Origin: Planctomycetota bacterium
GTDB taxonomy: Bacteria > Planctomycetota > UBA1135 > GCA-002686595
Direction: 5' to 3'
Length of the DNA stretch: 64,000 nucleotides
NCBI GenBank assembly: GCA_014237855.1
Contig: JABACD010000022.1
Coordinates: forward strand, 39,548 to 103,547
Below, in pieces: positions 19,224-28,355 of this stretch; positions within the stretch are counted from its first letter, which is position 1, and each line of letters opens with the position of its first letter. The notes under the pieces are model-generated. The model was not told where the DNA came from. It saw nothing but the letters and a program-made list of their open reading frames with translations, and ran no database searches. The translations under genes and the position numbers were made by a program.

Positions 19224-20315
19224 ATGAACACAACGACAACACTCACCGCACTTGCAGCGCTGACTCTCTTCGGCACAGCGACAGCTCTCCAGCAGCCCCT
19301 GGCCCCGACCCTCTCTCCCCTGACAGGCCAGCAAACAGGCCGTGATTTCGAGGCAGCCCGCTGGGCTACAGCTCTCGAGCAGGGGGATCTCAATCAGCGT
19401 ATGGCTGCTTATGAAGCGGTCATGGAGCGCGCGCAATCGGACTCGGCCGTGTACGAAGAGGTTTCCGGCTGGGCCGCTGACACCAGCAATCCTGGACTCT
19501 CTTGGACAGCCCAGTTGATGCTCCGTGAGCTGCAGCTCAAGCCACGCAAGGGCTTGCTCTCGAAGGGCAATCCCTGGCTCCAACCGGGCTTCCCGGACCT
19601 GTCCAGGATTCAAGAGGACTTGTTGCAGCAGTTCAAGGTCGGCAATCCTCTCACCATGGACGACCTTGACTGGGGCCTGGGTTCCAGGCTCAACCCCGAC
19701 CTCGGTGGACCCGGCCTGCAGCCCAACACTCGCTTCGAGTCGTCTACCTTCAGCCTCGGGAGTGGTCCCGACGGTGTGAAGCTCGAGGTCCAGGAGCACG
19801 TCGACGGACAGCTGGAGACCAAGACCTACGAGGCCGAGACCATGGAAGAACTGCTCGAGGCGCACCCCGAGCTGGCAGACAGGATTGGCGGCGCTCAGCG
19901 CTTCCAGTGGCCCGCGCCCAGGGGTAGGGCGGACTATCAGCCGTTCTCTGGACAGGGGCGGCAGCTGAACCCGAACCAGGGCTTGCGACCCCTCCGACCC
20001 TCGCTCGACATGCTCGGGGTTCGCATGCTGCTGCCCGAGACGCGTCAGATCCAGTACGCAGGAATCCCCGCAGACGTGGGCCTGCAGGTGATCGAGGTGA
20101 TTCCCGGGACCCTTGCGGACGTGCTCGGCATCGAGCCCGATGACCTGGTGACCTCGATTGCTGGCCGAACGATTCGCACTCCAGAGGACGTGCGCGAGGC
20201 GCTCGATTCGGTGACGCTCGATGAGCGTATCGAGGTCAATTGCGTTGGCCCCGATGGCAAGACCGAGGTGCGGGTCTGGGAGCCGAAGACCTCGATCAGA
20301 GGTCGGTCTCTCTAG
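19224..20315 (+). CDS. exported PDZ-domain protein
   Basis: This 363-residue protein has a signal peptide (LTALAALTLFGTATALQQ) and a single PDZ domain at about 265-350 (ADVGLQVIEVIPGTLADVLGI, then DLVTSIAGRTI). The middle part is proline/glutamine-rich and of unknown fold. No protease domain is present, so it is not a full DegP/HtrA enzyme. It could be a peptide-binding adaptor for an extracytoplasmic protease, but no protease gene adjoins it. It stands alone after a 165-base gap and converges on the hydrolase gene at 20412. Confidence 0.85.
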   Translation: MNTTTTLTALAALTLFGTATALQQPLAPTLSPLTGQQTGRDFEAARWATALEQGDLNQRMAAYEAVMERAQSDSAVYEEVSGWAADTSNPGLSWTAQLMLRELQLKPRKGLLSKGNPWLQPGFPDLSRIQEDLLQQFKVGNPLTMDDLDWGLGSRLNPDLGGPGLQPNTRFESSTFSLGSGPDGVKLEVQEHVDGQLETKTYEAETMEELLEAHPELADRIGGAQRFQWPAPRGRADYQPFSGQGRQLNPNQGLRPLRPSLDMLGVRMLLPETRQIQYAGIPADVGLQVIEVIPGTLADVLGIEPDDLVTSIAGRTIRTPEDVREALDSVTLDERIEVNCVGPDGKTEVRVWEPKTSIRGRSL

Positions 20316-20379
20316 GCGAGTTCACTCCCCTCGCTACTCAATGAGGAGGGCCCTGGCCCTGCTCTTTTCAGCTGGCGGG

Positions 20380-20407
20380 GGGGCTCAGCCGCGCAGAGCG
20401 GTGCCCC
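20380..20407 (-). terminator. stem-loop just downstream of the hydrolase stop
   Basis: GGGGC at 20380-20384 pairs with GCCCC at 20403-20407, and CCGC at 20389-20392 pairs with GCGG at 20398-20401 around a five-base loop. It sits five bases past the stop of the minus-strand hydrolase gene in a convergent intergenic region. No T-run follows on the minus strand, so termination is only suggested by position. Confidence 0.3.
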
Positions 20408-20411
20408 AGGC

Positions 20412-22451
20412 TCAGTGGGTTGCCAGCCAGTGCAGAAGCTCTGGTTCGCCGATGCGGAGGCCTGCGCTGACGGCCTCTTCCGCGCCATGGGCTGCATAGG
20501 CGCCACGGATGACCGGGGGCACCTCGTCGCATCCAACGAGCAGCAGGGGCCGCGGCGCAACGAGCGCGGCGTAGAACTCCATGCCCCCCCAGCGCATGGC
20601 GCCCGGGAGGAAGTTGGGATCGTCGGTCGAAGCGACCTGATCGAAGTCCCACCCGTACTCGACGGCCACGTGGCTCACTCGATCTCCAGCCAGGGCCGCG
20701 GCCAGCAAGATCCAAGGAGCGGAGTCGGCGTCCGCACGAAGACAGATTCCTTGCCCGGGAGCCGCCCCGAGGAGGGCGGGAGCCTGGTCGACGGCCGCCA
20801 GCACCTCGGAGACCCGTTCGGCCAGCAGTGTGCGATTGTAGCCGAAGGTGTAGCTGACATGGCTCTCGTGGCGCTCGTCATCGACGGGTAGGCAGGAGCG
20901 TTCCTCGGCAGCTGACCGGCACAGGATCTCCAGACGAAGCTGCCTGCCTCCCAGCGCGCGCCAGCTCTCGCCAAGGGTGGAGTCCGCGCCGAGCGGGGCC
21001 TCAATCAAGAGGGGCGTGTCAGTCGCGAGCGACCCTTCCCTGGCCTCCTCGGTCGAGACGATCTCGAGTAGAGCTGGCTCCTGTTGATTGCCCCGGACGA
21101 CGACTGTGCCAGGTACTCCCGCGGGAGTGTCGAGTCCAGAGGGGTAGCGAGGAGGTGAGCTGTGGGACCTGGGCGCGACGAGGGTCGCAAGAGCTCCACC
21201 TACAACCCTGTGAAATTCCCGGGGGTCACTTCCTGCCAGGATGCCGAGGCGGCTGACCTCGTCGTGAGCGAGCTGCATGAGCTCCCCGCGGACCTCCGAT
21301 GGACCATCCGTGGGTGGCGGGTGCTGCGCGTCGTAGACCCTGAGCCGCTCTGGCTCAATGGGGATCAGCGGCGGCTCTTGTGCATCGAACTCACTACCGA
21401 GGTGCTGAGCGAGGAAGCCGTAGAGATGGGCTCGAGCGATGGAGTTGTAGTTGTGTGGTTGCTCGGGATAGCACCAGATGCCCAATCGATGGCTCGCGTC
21501 GTGAAGCTCATAGAGCTCTCGCAGCTGGGGGCCACCGCTGGTCAGGATCTCGCGGGTCCAGTCGTTGGCGCCGGTGAGCCCCAGGGGGCGAGGAGCAACC
21601 AGGGCGGCGAACTCCACATTGCCGGTGTCGATGCGCAGGTGGGAGGCGTTCTCGCAGATACAACCACCCTGCATGGAGGTGGACACCATGACCGCCGGGA
21701 ACAGGACCTGGGGGCGCTCATCAATGGCGCCCAGGATGAAGGTCTGAGTGCCTCCTCCGCTGCCACCAGTCACAGCGATGCGCTCCGGGTCTACCTGGTC
21801 GAGGCTGGAGAGGAAGTCCAATGCACGAATTGAATTGAGAGTCTGCAGGCCGAAGGCGCTCAGGCCCCAGAGCTCCGCTTCCAGATCGCCAAAGCCCTCG
21901 GCGTGCCCGAGCTGACCAGAGTCAGCGTACCCCACCATGTCGTAGTGGAAGACCACATGTCCGGCACGCGCCAGGGTCGCGCAACGTGCCTGCAGGTGAT
22001 AGCGGGCATTGGCGAGGTAGAGCTCCTCTCCACGCTCCAGCTGTGCGATCGAGTCGGCGTCCGAGATGGTGCTGAAGCGTCCATCCGTCCAGTGTCCATG
22101 GGGGCTGAGTACGCCAGGAAACTCTCCTGTCTGGTCTGGAGAATAGAGATTTCCCGTCACTCGAAAACCAGGGAGACTCTCGAAGTAGACCTTCTCGACC
22201 CGGTAGCCATCGCGCGCGATGGCTCCATGAATCACGGGCGGATCCAGGCTGAGTTCGACAGGCGCTGGCCACAGACCTGCCGAGACGAGAACCCTCCTTC
22301 GTACCAGGGCCCGTCTGTGCTCCCAGTCCTGGAGGCTGACCGGTGCCACCCAGGGAAACTCGCCATCCAGGGTGATGGCCTGCAGGGGAGGGGAGTCCTG
22401 TCCAGTACCTCCCACACAGATGGAGATCAGAAGGCCGAGGGAGACGAGCAT
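20412..22451 (-). CDS. exported tandem alpha/beta hydrolase (acetylxylan-esterase-like)
   Basis: The protein has 679 residues with an N-terminal signal (LVSLGLLISICVGG). The first half is an acetyl-esterase-like alpha/beta hydrolase with nucleophile Ser231 in GGSGGG, acid Asp297 (TGANDWT) and His333 (QPHNYNS). The second half repeats the fold in degenerate form: AALVAPRPL occurs in both halves, but the second nucleophile region reads ADADSAP instead of GGSGGG. Such two-part esterases are, as I recall, common in Planctomycetota and are thought to de-esterify polysaccharides. It lies 19 bases after metH on the same strand and may be cotranscribed, though a functional link to methionine synthesis is not apparent. 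Confidence 0.85.
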   Translation of the reverse strand: MLVSLGLLISICVGGTGQDSPPLQAITLDGEFPWVAPVSLQDWEHRRALVRRRVLVSAGLWPAPVELSLDPPVIHGAIARDGYRVEKVYFESLPGFRVTGNLYSPDQTGEFPGVLSPHGHWTDGRFSTISDADSIAQLERGEELYLANARYHLQARCATLARAGHVVFHYDMVGYADSGQLGHAEGFGDLEAELWGLSAFGLQTLNSIRALDFLSSLDQVDPERIAVTGGSGGGTQTFILGAIDERPQVLFPAVMVSTSMQGGCICENASHLRIDTGNVEFAALVAPRPLGLTGANDWTREILTSGGPQLRELYELHDASHRLGIWCYPEQPHNYNSIARAHLYGFLAQHLGSEFDAQEPPLIPIEPERLRVYDAQHPPPTDGPSEVRGELMQLAHDEVSRLGILAGSDPREFHRVVGGALATLVAPRSHSSPPRYPSGLDTPAGVPGTVVVRGNQQEPALLEIVSTEEAREGSLATDTPLLIEAPLGADSTLGESWRALGGRQLRLEILCRSAAEERSCLPVDDERHESHVSYTFGYNRTLLAERVSEVLAAVDQAPALLGAAPGQGICLRADADSAPWILLAAALAGDRVSHVAVEYGWDFDQVASTDDPNFLPGAMRWGGMEFYAALVAPRPLLLVGCDEVPPVIRGAYAAHGAEEAVSAGLRIGEPELLHWLATH

Positions 22452-22470
22452 CTCGCCACCTTAGCGAGTG

Positions 22471-25400
22471 CTACCGATTCGCCGCCAGAAGCTTCTCGGC
22501 CTGCTCGACCGTCAGCCCGCGACGCCTCGCGTAGTCCTCCACCTGGTCCTGATCAATACGGCCGAGATTGAAGTAGTGCGCCCTGGGGTTGGCAAAGTAG
22601 AGACCACAGACACTGGCTGCAGGCAGCATGGCGCAGCTCTCGGTGAGCTCCAGGCCGATATCCGTGGCGCCCAGCATGGCGAAGAGTTCACGCTTGGGCG
22701 TGTGGTCTGGGCAGGCGGGATAGCCAAAGGCCGGGCGAATACCGCGGTGTTTCTCGGCGTTCAGGTGCTCCTTGTCGATGTCGATGTCAGCAAAGCCCCA
22801 TTGACGGCGGGCGCGCTGATGATTGGCGCTGGCGTAGGCCTCTGCGAGACGATCGGCCAGGGCCTTGAACAGGATGGCGTTGTAGTCGTCACCATCTGCT
22901 TCATACCTGGCCACGGCCTCATCCACACCGTGACCCGCGGTGACGGCAAAGGCTCCCAGATAGTCCTTCACACCCGAACCCACGGGGGCCACGAAGTCAG
23001 AGAGGCAGCGGTTGGGAGTTCCGTCGTCGAAAGCGTGCTGCTGACGGAGGAGCGGGAAGCGCGCAGCGACCTCCTCACGGGACTCATCAGCGTAGAGGAT
23101 GACATCGTCGCCTTCTGAGGCGGCGGGCCAGAAGCCGTAGACGCAGCGGGGCTCGATCAGCTTCTTGCTGATCATCTCGGCCAGCATCTCACGGGCATTC
23201 TTGTAGAGGTCGGTGGCCACCTCGCCATAGACCGGGTCGTCGAGGATCTCGGGGAAGGTTCCCTTGAGCTCCCAGGTCGTGAACAGATAAGTCCAGTCGA
23301 TGTAGTTGGCGATCCGCTGCAGCGGATCGTCGGTGATGACTCTCGTGCCGGTGAACTCAGGGGCGTCCACGTCCTCTGCAGAAAATTCAACTGTGACCGG
23401 GTTGGCGCGCGCCTCAGCAAGAGGCTTGAGTGGCTTGCGCTTGGCCTCGAATCGCTGTCGCTGCTTCTCCTGTTCGTCTTGGTTGCGGGCATCGAAGAGC
23501 GGGCGCTGCTTGGGGTCGAGCAGAGCAGATACCGTGCCCACTGAACGCGAGGCGTCATGAACGTGCACCACGCTGCCGCTGAACTGGGGAGAGATCTTGA
23601 CCGCGGTGTGGGCCTTGCTCGTGGTGGCGCCCCCGATCAGGAGAGGTAGGTCAATCCCCTGTCGCTCCATCTCGCTGGCAATATTCACCATCTCCTCGAG
23701 CGATGGAGTGATCAGGCCCGAGACGCCGATCATGTCGGCCTGCTCTTCGACCGCGACCTTGAGAATCTTCTCAGTCGGGACCATGACGCCGAGATCGATG
23801 ACCTCATAGTTGTTGCATCCCAGCACGACGCCAACGATGTTCTTGCCAATGTCGTGCACGTCGCCCTTGACTGTGGCCATGACGATCTTGCCCTGCGTTC
23901 TTCGCTCATCGGACTTCGTCTCGAGCATGTAGGGGTCGAGCCAGGCAACAGCCTTCTTCATGGCCCGGGCGCTCTTGACAACCTGGGGCAGGAACATCTT
24001 ACCGTCGCCGAACAGGTCACCGACGACCTTCATGCCGTCCATCAAGGGCCCCTCGATCACCAGCAGCGGCCTGCCAAGGGCCTTCATGGCCTCCTCGGTA
24101 TCAGACTCGATGTAGTCAGTGATGCCGTGAACCAGGCCATGTTCCAGTCGCTTGGCCACTGGAGCGTTTCGCCAGGAGAGATCGACGACCCTCTCCTTTC
24201 CCTGATCGCTGACATTCTCGGCGTAGCCGACCATTCGCTCGGTGGCATCTTTCCGGCGGTTGAGGATCAGGTCTTCCACGTGCTGCAGCAGGCCCTGGGG
24301 GATGTCTTCATACACCTCGAGCTGCCCGGCATTGACGATCCCCATGTCCATGCCGGCCTTGATGGCGTGGTAGAGGAAGGCCGAGTGAATTGCCTCGCGG
24401 ACGCGATTGTTCCCACGGAATGAGAAGGAGAGGTTGGAGACGCCCCCGGAGACCTTGGACCCCGGGCAGCGCTTCTTGATCTCGCTGGTGGCCTCGATGA
24501 AGGCGATGCCATATTGGTCGTGCTCCTCGATGCCCGTTCCAATCGCGAGGATATTGGGGTCGAAGATGATGTCCTCTGGTGCAAACCCGATGCTCTCGAC
24601 AAGCAGCTTGTAGGCCCGCTCACAGATCTCGACCTTTCTCTCCTTGGTGTCGGCCTGACCGATCTCGTCGAAAGCCATCACCACCGCGCCTGCGCCGAAG
24701 CGCTTGATGGTGCGAGCCTTCTCCAGGAAGTCCTCCTCGCCTTCCTTCAGCGAGATCGAGTTCACGATGCCCTTCCCCTGGACGCACTTGAGCCCCGCCT
24801 CGAGTACTGTCCACTTGGAGGAGTCAATCATGATCGGGATGCGCGCCACCTCGGGCTCCGATGCAACCAGGTTCAGGAAGGTGGTCATGCACTGCTCTGA
24901 ATCGAGCATGCCGTCATCCATGTTGACGTCGAGGATGTTCGCACCGCCGCGAACCTGATCCAGGGCGACATCGATGGCTTCCTCGTACTTCTCATCGCGG
25001 ATCAGGCGCCGGAATCTTGCAGAGCCAGCGACATTGGTGCGTTCGCCGACCATCAGGAAGTTGGTATCTGCGTACACCGGCAAGGTCTCCAGCCCGGAGA
25101 AGTGAGTGATGCCGGACTCAGCCTGTGGCAGAGTTCGCGGGGCAACACCTTCGACGGCCTGGCAGATCTCGCGGATGTGCTCGGGGGTCGTGCCGCAGCA
25201 ACCACCTACGAGGTTGATCAGTCCGCTGGTCGCGAATTCCTTGAGCAGTCCACCGGTGGTCTTGGGTGCCTCGTCGTACTCACCGAAGGCGTTCGGCAGC
25301 CCGGCGTTGGGGTAGCAGGAGATGTGGGCCACGCTGGTAGCGGCGAGTTCTGCGACGTAAGGACGCATCTCCTTGGCGCCCAGTGAGCAGTTGACGCCAA

Positions 25401-26190
25401 TGGCGATGGGCTTGACGTGAGAGACCGATCGTGCGAAGGCATCAACGGTCTGCCCCGAGAGGGTGCGGCCACTGGCGTCCGTGATGGCCACGGAGATCAT
25501 CACAGGCAGGAAATCACCGACCTCTTCGAAGACCTTGTCGATGGCAACCAGCGCTGCCTTTGAGTTGAGAGTGTCGAAGATCGTCTCCACCAGCAGGATG
25601 TCGACTCCGCCCGCCATCAAGCCGTGGACCTGCTCCTCGTAGGCACCCGAGAGTGAGTCGAAGTCAATGGCTCGATAGGCCGGGTCGTTGACGTCCGGGG
25701 AGAGCGAGAGTGTCTTCGAGGTCGGGCCCAGGGCTCCGGCCACGAAGCGCGGCTTGTGGGGCGTCTTGGCCGTCCACTCGTCGGCCGCTGCCCGGGCGAG
25801 GCGGGCGGACTCCAGGTTGAGTTCTCGCACCAGAGCTGACGTGCCGTAGTCGGCCTGCGCGACGGAGGTGGCGCCAAAGGTGTTTGTCTCGATGATGTCG
25901 GCACCGGCCTCGAGGAAGTCGTGGTGGATCTGGGAGATGACGTCTGGCCGGGTCAACGAGAGCAGCTCGTTGTCTCCCTTGAGCGGACTGGGGTGCTCCT
26001 GCAGGCGCTGGCCACGGAAGTCATCTTCGGTCAGGTCGCGTGCCTGAATCATGGTGCCCATGGCACCGTCGAGGATCAGGATGCGCCGTTCGAGCAGACC
26101 CTCGAGTCGCTGGCGAAGGCTGTGCCCCTTACCAAGGGTCTTGGCCCCCGCGTGAGCTGCGGGCGCCTTGGGATCTACAGGTTGAGGCAT
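22471..26190 (-). CDS. metH: cobalamin-dependent methionine synthase
   Basis: MetH transfers the methyl group of methyltetrahydrofolate to homocysteine through methylcobalamin in the cytosol. The ATG at 26190 gives 1239 residues, close to the roughly 1227 of E. coli MetH. The open frame to 26475 would add 95 residues lying across the upstream regulator gene and is rejected. The modules are in order: the homocysteine domain with its zinc cysteines ([10 protein letters not shown], Cys331/Cys332), the pterin-binding domain, the cap, the B12 domain with [11 protein letters not shown] and axial His779, and the AdoMet reactivation domain ([15 protein letters not shown]). All key residues are present, so the enzyme looks functional. 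Its first 16 bases overlap the end of the SahR-like gene, which strongly suggests coupled control. Confidence 0.97.
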   Translation of the reverse strand: MPQPVDPKAPAAHAGAKTLGKGHSLRQRLEGLLERRILILDGAMGTMIQARDLTEDDFRGQRLQEHPSPLKGDNELLSLTRPDVISQIHHDFLEAGADIIETNTFGATSVAQADYGTSALVRELNLESARLARAAADEWTAKTPHKPRFVAGALGPTSKTLSLSPDVNDPAYRAIDFDSLSGAYEEQVHGLMAGGVDILLVETIFDTLNSKAALVAIDKVFEEVGDFLPVMISVAITDASGRTLSGQTVDAFARSVSHVKPIAIGVNCSLGAKEMRPYVAELAATSVAHISCYPNAGLPNAFGEYDEAPKTTGGLLKEFATSGLINLVGGCCGTTPEHIREICQAVEGVAPRTLPQAESGITHFSGLETLPVYADTNFLMVGERTNVAGSARFRRLIRDEKYEEAIDVALDQVRGGANILDVNMDDGMLDSEQCMTTFLNLVASEPEVARIPIMIDSSKWTVLEAGLKCVQGKGIVNSISLKEGEEDFLEKARTIKRFGAGAVVMAFDEIGQADTKERKVEICERAYKLLVESIGFAPEDIIFDPNILAIGTGIEEHDQYGIAFIEATSEIKKRCPGSKVSGGVSNLSFSFRGNNRVREAIHSAFLYHAIKAGMDMGIVNAGQLEVYEDIPQGLLQHVEDLILNRRKDATERMVGYAENVSDQGKERVVDLSWRNAPVAKRLEHGLVHGITDYIESDTEEAMKALGRPLLVIEGPLMDGMKVVGDLFGDGKMFLPQVVKSARAMKKAVAWLDPYMLETKSDERRTQGKIVMATVKGDVHDIGKNIVGVVLGCNNYEVIDLGVMVPTEKILKVAVEEQADMIGVSGLITPSLEEMVNIASEMERQGIDLPLLIGGATTSKAHTAVKISPQFSGSVVHVHDASRSVGTVSALLDPKQRPLFDARNQDEQEKQRQRFEAKRKPLKPLAEARANPVTVEFSAEDVDAPEFTGTRVITDDPLQRIANYIDWTYLFTTWELKGTFPEILDDPVYGEVATDLYKNAREMLAEMISKKLIEPRCVYGFWPAASEGDDVILYADESREEVAARFPLLRQQHAFDDGTPNRCLSDFVAPVGSGVKDYLGAFAVTAGHGVDEAVARYEADGDDYNAILFKALADRLAEAYASANHQRARRQWGFADIDIDKEHLNAEKHRGIRPAFGYPACPDHTPKRELFAMLGATDIGLELTESCAMLPAASVCGLYFANPRAHYFNLGRIDQDQVEDYARRRGLTVEQAEKLLAANR

Positions 26191-27152
26191 CGAGATTCGG
26201 AGGAGAGAGCAGCGTTCTTGGTGGAGTTCAGCGGGAGCTGTCCGGTGGCGACGAGCGTCATGAAGTGGGGGGGCTGGGGGTCGCGAGCGACCCGCTGGAC
26301 GCAGACCTCCTCGAGACCACTGGTGGCAAGCAGCTCGAGCAGGTGGGCCTCGGTGAAGCCCTGCTGTCGGTCCTGAAGCTTCTCGCGTACCCAGTCCTCG
26401 TTGTGGGCGAGCAGATCGATCACGAGCAGTCGCCCCCCGGGCTTGAGGATCCGCGCAGCCTCCGCCAGAGCACACTCGGGCCGCTCCGAGTGATGCAAGG
26501 CCTGGCTCAAGACTGCGAAGTCGAATGTGCCGTCGGGCAGTGGAAGGGCGTCGATGTCACCCAGCGCGGTGACGATGTTCGTCAGGCCCTTCTTGGCGGC
26601 GCGTTGGGTGAGGTGGGAGAGCATCTCCGCGGAGAGGTCGACCGCGGTGACCTCCTCGGCGACTTCGGCCAGCATCATGGTCAGCAGACCGTCCCCAATA
26701 CCCAGGTCCGCGTAGCGGCCACGTGGGAGTAGCTTCAACAGCGAGCGGCACAGTCCCTCCCAGGTTCGGCCAGGGAGGTTGTCGTCTCCGAAGCCCTTGG
26801 CGACACGATCGAAGTAGGAGCGTGACTCCTGCTTGCGACGCTCCTTGAGCGCTCCGAGGCCGGCCAGGTCAGCCAGCAGCTCGGGCGCCTCGGCACTGCT
26901 GGCAAGGACCTCGTCGAGCAGCGGGATTCCTGGGCGTGTCGAGTAGTAGCTACGACGGCCTGCCCGCCGATCGGCGACCACTCCGACCTCCTTGAGCAGG
27001 TTCAGGTGAGTCGAGACCCGGCTCTGGCCCAGGTTGAGGATCTCCATCAGGTCGGAGACGTGCAGCTCCTCGCGGGAGAGCAGGTTGAGGATCCTGAGGC
27101 GATTCTCGTCACCCAGGGCCTTCAGCAGGCGAGTCGAGTCCGGAAGTTCCAT
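26175..27152 (-). CDS. SahR-like ArsR-family regulator fused to a SAM-methyltransferase domain
   Basis: The start is placed at the ATG at 27152 ([22 protein letters not shown]), giving 325 residues. The longer frame to 27248 has no ArsR homology in its first 32 residues. Residues 1-95 form a winged-helix ArsR domain without the usual CxC metal site. Residues about 140-290 are a class I SAM-methyltransferase fold ([11 protein letters not shown] as motif [15 protein letters not shown] further on). This architecture matches SahR of Proteobacteria, a repressor of methionine-cycle genes that responds to S-adenosylhomocysteine. The direct overlap with metH fits that role. The effector and the DNA site are inferred. 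A candidate operator lies about 40 bases upstream. Confidence 0.88.
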   Translation of the reverse strand: MELPDSTRLLKALGDENRLRILNLLSREELHVSDLMEILNLGQSRVSTHLNLLKEVGVVADRRAGRRSYYSTRPGIPLLDEVLASSAEAPELLADLAGLGALKERRKQESRSYFDRVAKGFGDDNLPGRTWEGLCRSLLKLLPRGRYADLGIGDGLLTMMLAEVAEEVTAVDLSAEMLSHLTQRAAKKGLTNIVTALGDIDALPLPDGTFDFAVLSQALHHSERPECALAEAARILKPGGRLLVIDLLAHNEDWVREKLQDRQQGFTEAHLLELLATSGLEEVCVQRVARDPQPPHFMTLVATGQLPLNSTKNAALSSESRCLNL

Positions 27153-27192
27153 CGTGCTATCTGGATACCATGATGGGTTGGTTGGTGCAAAG

Positions 27193-27208
27193 CTTCCCTT
27201 CAGGGAAG
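27193..27208. promoter_or_regulatory. palindrome upstream of the SahR-like gene, candidate operator
   Basis: CTTCCCT at 27193-27199 and AGGGAAG at 27202-27208 are perfect inverted 7-base arms around a two-base spacer. The site lies 41 bases before the start of the ArsR-type regulator, where an autoregulatory operator would be expected. The short spacer makes an RNA hairpin poor but suits a dimeric winged-helix protein. A second small inverted repeat (GGGGCC/GGCCCC) lies at about 27221-27237, nearer the stop of the upstream gene. Confidence 0.4.
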
Positions 27209-27244
27209 ATTCGAGCAGGTAGGGGCCGTCTGGGCCCCGCCGAC

Positions 27245-28021
27245 TCACTCGACGACTTCCGTCAGGCGCAAGAGCTCGATGTCATCGCGTTCTGCCAGCA
27301 GCTCCCGGAGCCGGTACTTGTGCCAGGAGCCGAACATCACCACCACACGCCAGCCGTTGCCCTTGATCTCATCCAGGGCCTCCGAGATCAGGGCGTAGTG
27401 AGCCTGATTGATCTGGGTCCAGCCGCCCTCTCCCAGGTCACGGCTGAAGAGCCTCTCGTAGGGTTGCATGGCCTCGGCGACGATCACATCGAAGCGCTCG
27501 GTGTGCATGGCGAGAGGAGCATCGAGGAGTCCTTCCTTCTCCAGGGTCTGCTCACCCTTCTCGCGGGCATCTGTCACCACGCGGGTGTCGTCGATGCGAG
27601 TGTGGCTCCACTGGTCGAGTGAGAGCCTCCGAAGCTCGTCCATGCTGGCCGTCCAGGCCGAGCAGGGAACCACCTGAAAGCGGCCCTCCAGGGCCATTGG
27701 AAAGAGCACCTCACTGAACTCGGGGTACTTCACCACCAGGGGCTCGCTGACCTCTCCTTCCCGGATGAAGCTCTCCCAGGCCGCCTCGAAGCGGTCGGGT
27801 GGAATCTCGCAGAGCACCAGCTGAGGATCGATTCGTCGCAGGAGCTCCTCGACGTCCTCCAGGGCGTAGCTCTCGCTGTCGAGGTGATCCTCGTGAACGG
27901 TTCCTATCACCACGACCGTGTTCTTCTGGGGCTTGGCGGGAAGCCCGGAGAGGATCTTGCATCCTCCCAGCGGCAGCAGGAAGGAGAGCAGGGAGAGTGG
28001 GAGCGTGGAGCGCTGGTGCAT
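27245..28021 (-). CDS. TIKI/ChaN-superfamily-like lipoprotein
   Basis: The ATG at 28021 gives 258 residues beginning with a lipoprotein signal (LPLSLLSFLLPLGGC, lipobox LGGC at about residue 20). The frame to 28093 adds an Arg/Pro-rich stretch and is not preferred. The mature part has VVVIGTVHEDH and CEIPPDRFEAAW, followed by late MFGSWHKYRL. This pattern of early GxxH and Glu residues fits the TIKI/TraB/ChaN superfamily of metal- or heme-binding proteins, some of which are proteases. The exact family is not certain. It lies upstream of the SahR-like regulator on the same strand with 92 bases between. Confidence 0.65.
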   Translation of the reverse strand: MHQRSTLPLSLLSFLLPLGGCKILSGLPAKPQKNTVVVIGTVHEDHLDSESYALEDVEELLRRIDPQLVLCEIPPDRFEAAWESFIREGEVSEPLVVKYPEFSEVLFPMALEGRFQVVPCSAWTASMDELRRLSLDQWSHTRIDDTRVVTDAREKGEQTLEKEGLLDAPLAMHTERFDVIVAEAMQPYERLFSRDLGEGGWTQINQAHYALISEALDEIKGNGWRVVVMFGSWHKYRLRELLAERDDIELLRLTEVVE

Positions 28022-28355
28022 GAAGCTCGTGGGTGGGGGGACCCGCAGAGGGTAGCGGGACCGCCAGGGTGACGCACGCACTCGTGGGCGCACTCCCGCT
28101 GAAGCGCCGCGTGCCGGCAGCGCCTGTCAGGCGCAGGGTCGCCTGGGATGCGCCCGGTATCCTCTGCCGCTCGGTGAAGAGGCCTTCGGGGCCAACCGTG
28201 AGGGGCTGTTCGTTGCCAGGCAGCCCCTCCTGGGCTCGAGAGCGGCCCAGCTGCCCATCCGTCTGTACCAGGGATTGCTGGTGGGCAAGCAGTCGAGTGA
28301 GAGGGGCTCTGCGGTGACCTCTGGGCACTGGTTCAGCCTGGGCAGGAGGGGCGGG
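28022..28355. other. intergenic stretch between lipoprotein and sulfatase genes
   Basis: This stretch is 334 bases long. Short open frames on both strands show no domain or codon-use support. A 7-base inverted repeat (GGTGACC at 28313, GGTCACC at 28354) spans the sulfatase stop with a 34-base loop. It is not a typical terminator. No promoter was recognised. Confidence 0.35.

Noticed and set aside
26191..26475. 95-residue N-terminal extension of MetH
   Set aside because: It overlaps the SahR-like gene in another frame and has low-complexity composition; MetH homology starts at MPQPVDP.
27221..27237. GGGGCC/GGCCCC repeat as a SAH riboswitch
   Set aside because: The leader of the SahR-like gene is under 100 bases and shows no riboswitch core; a protein operator or weak terminator is more likely.
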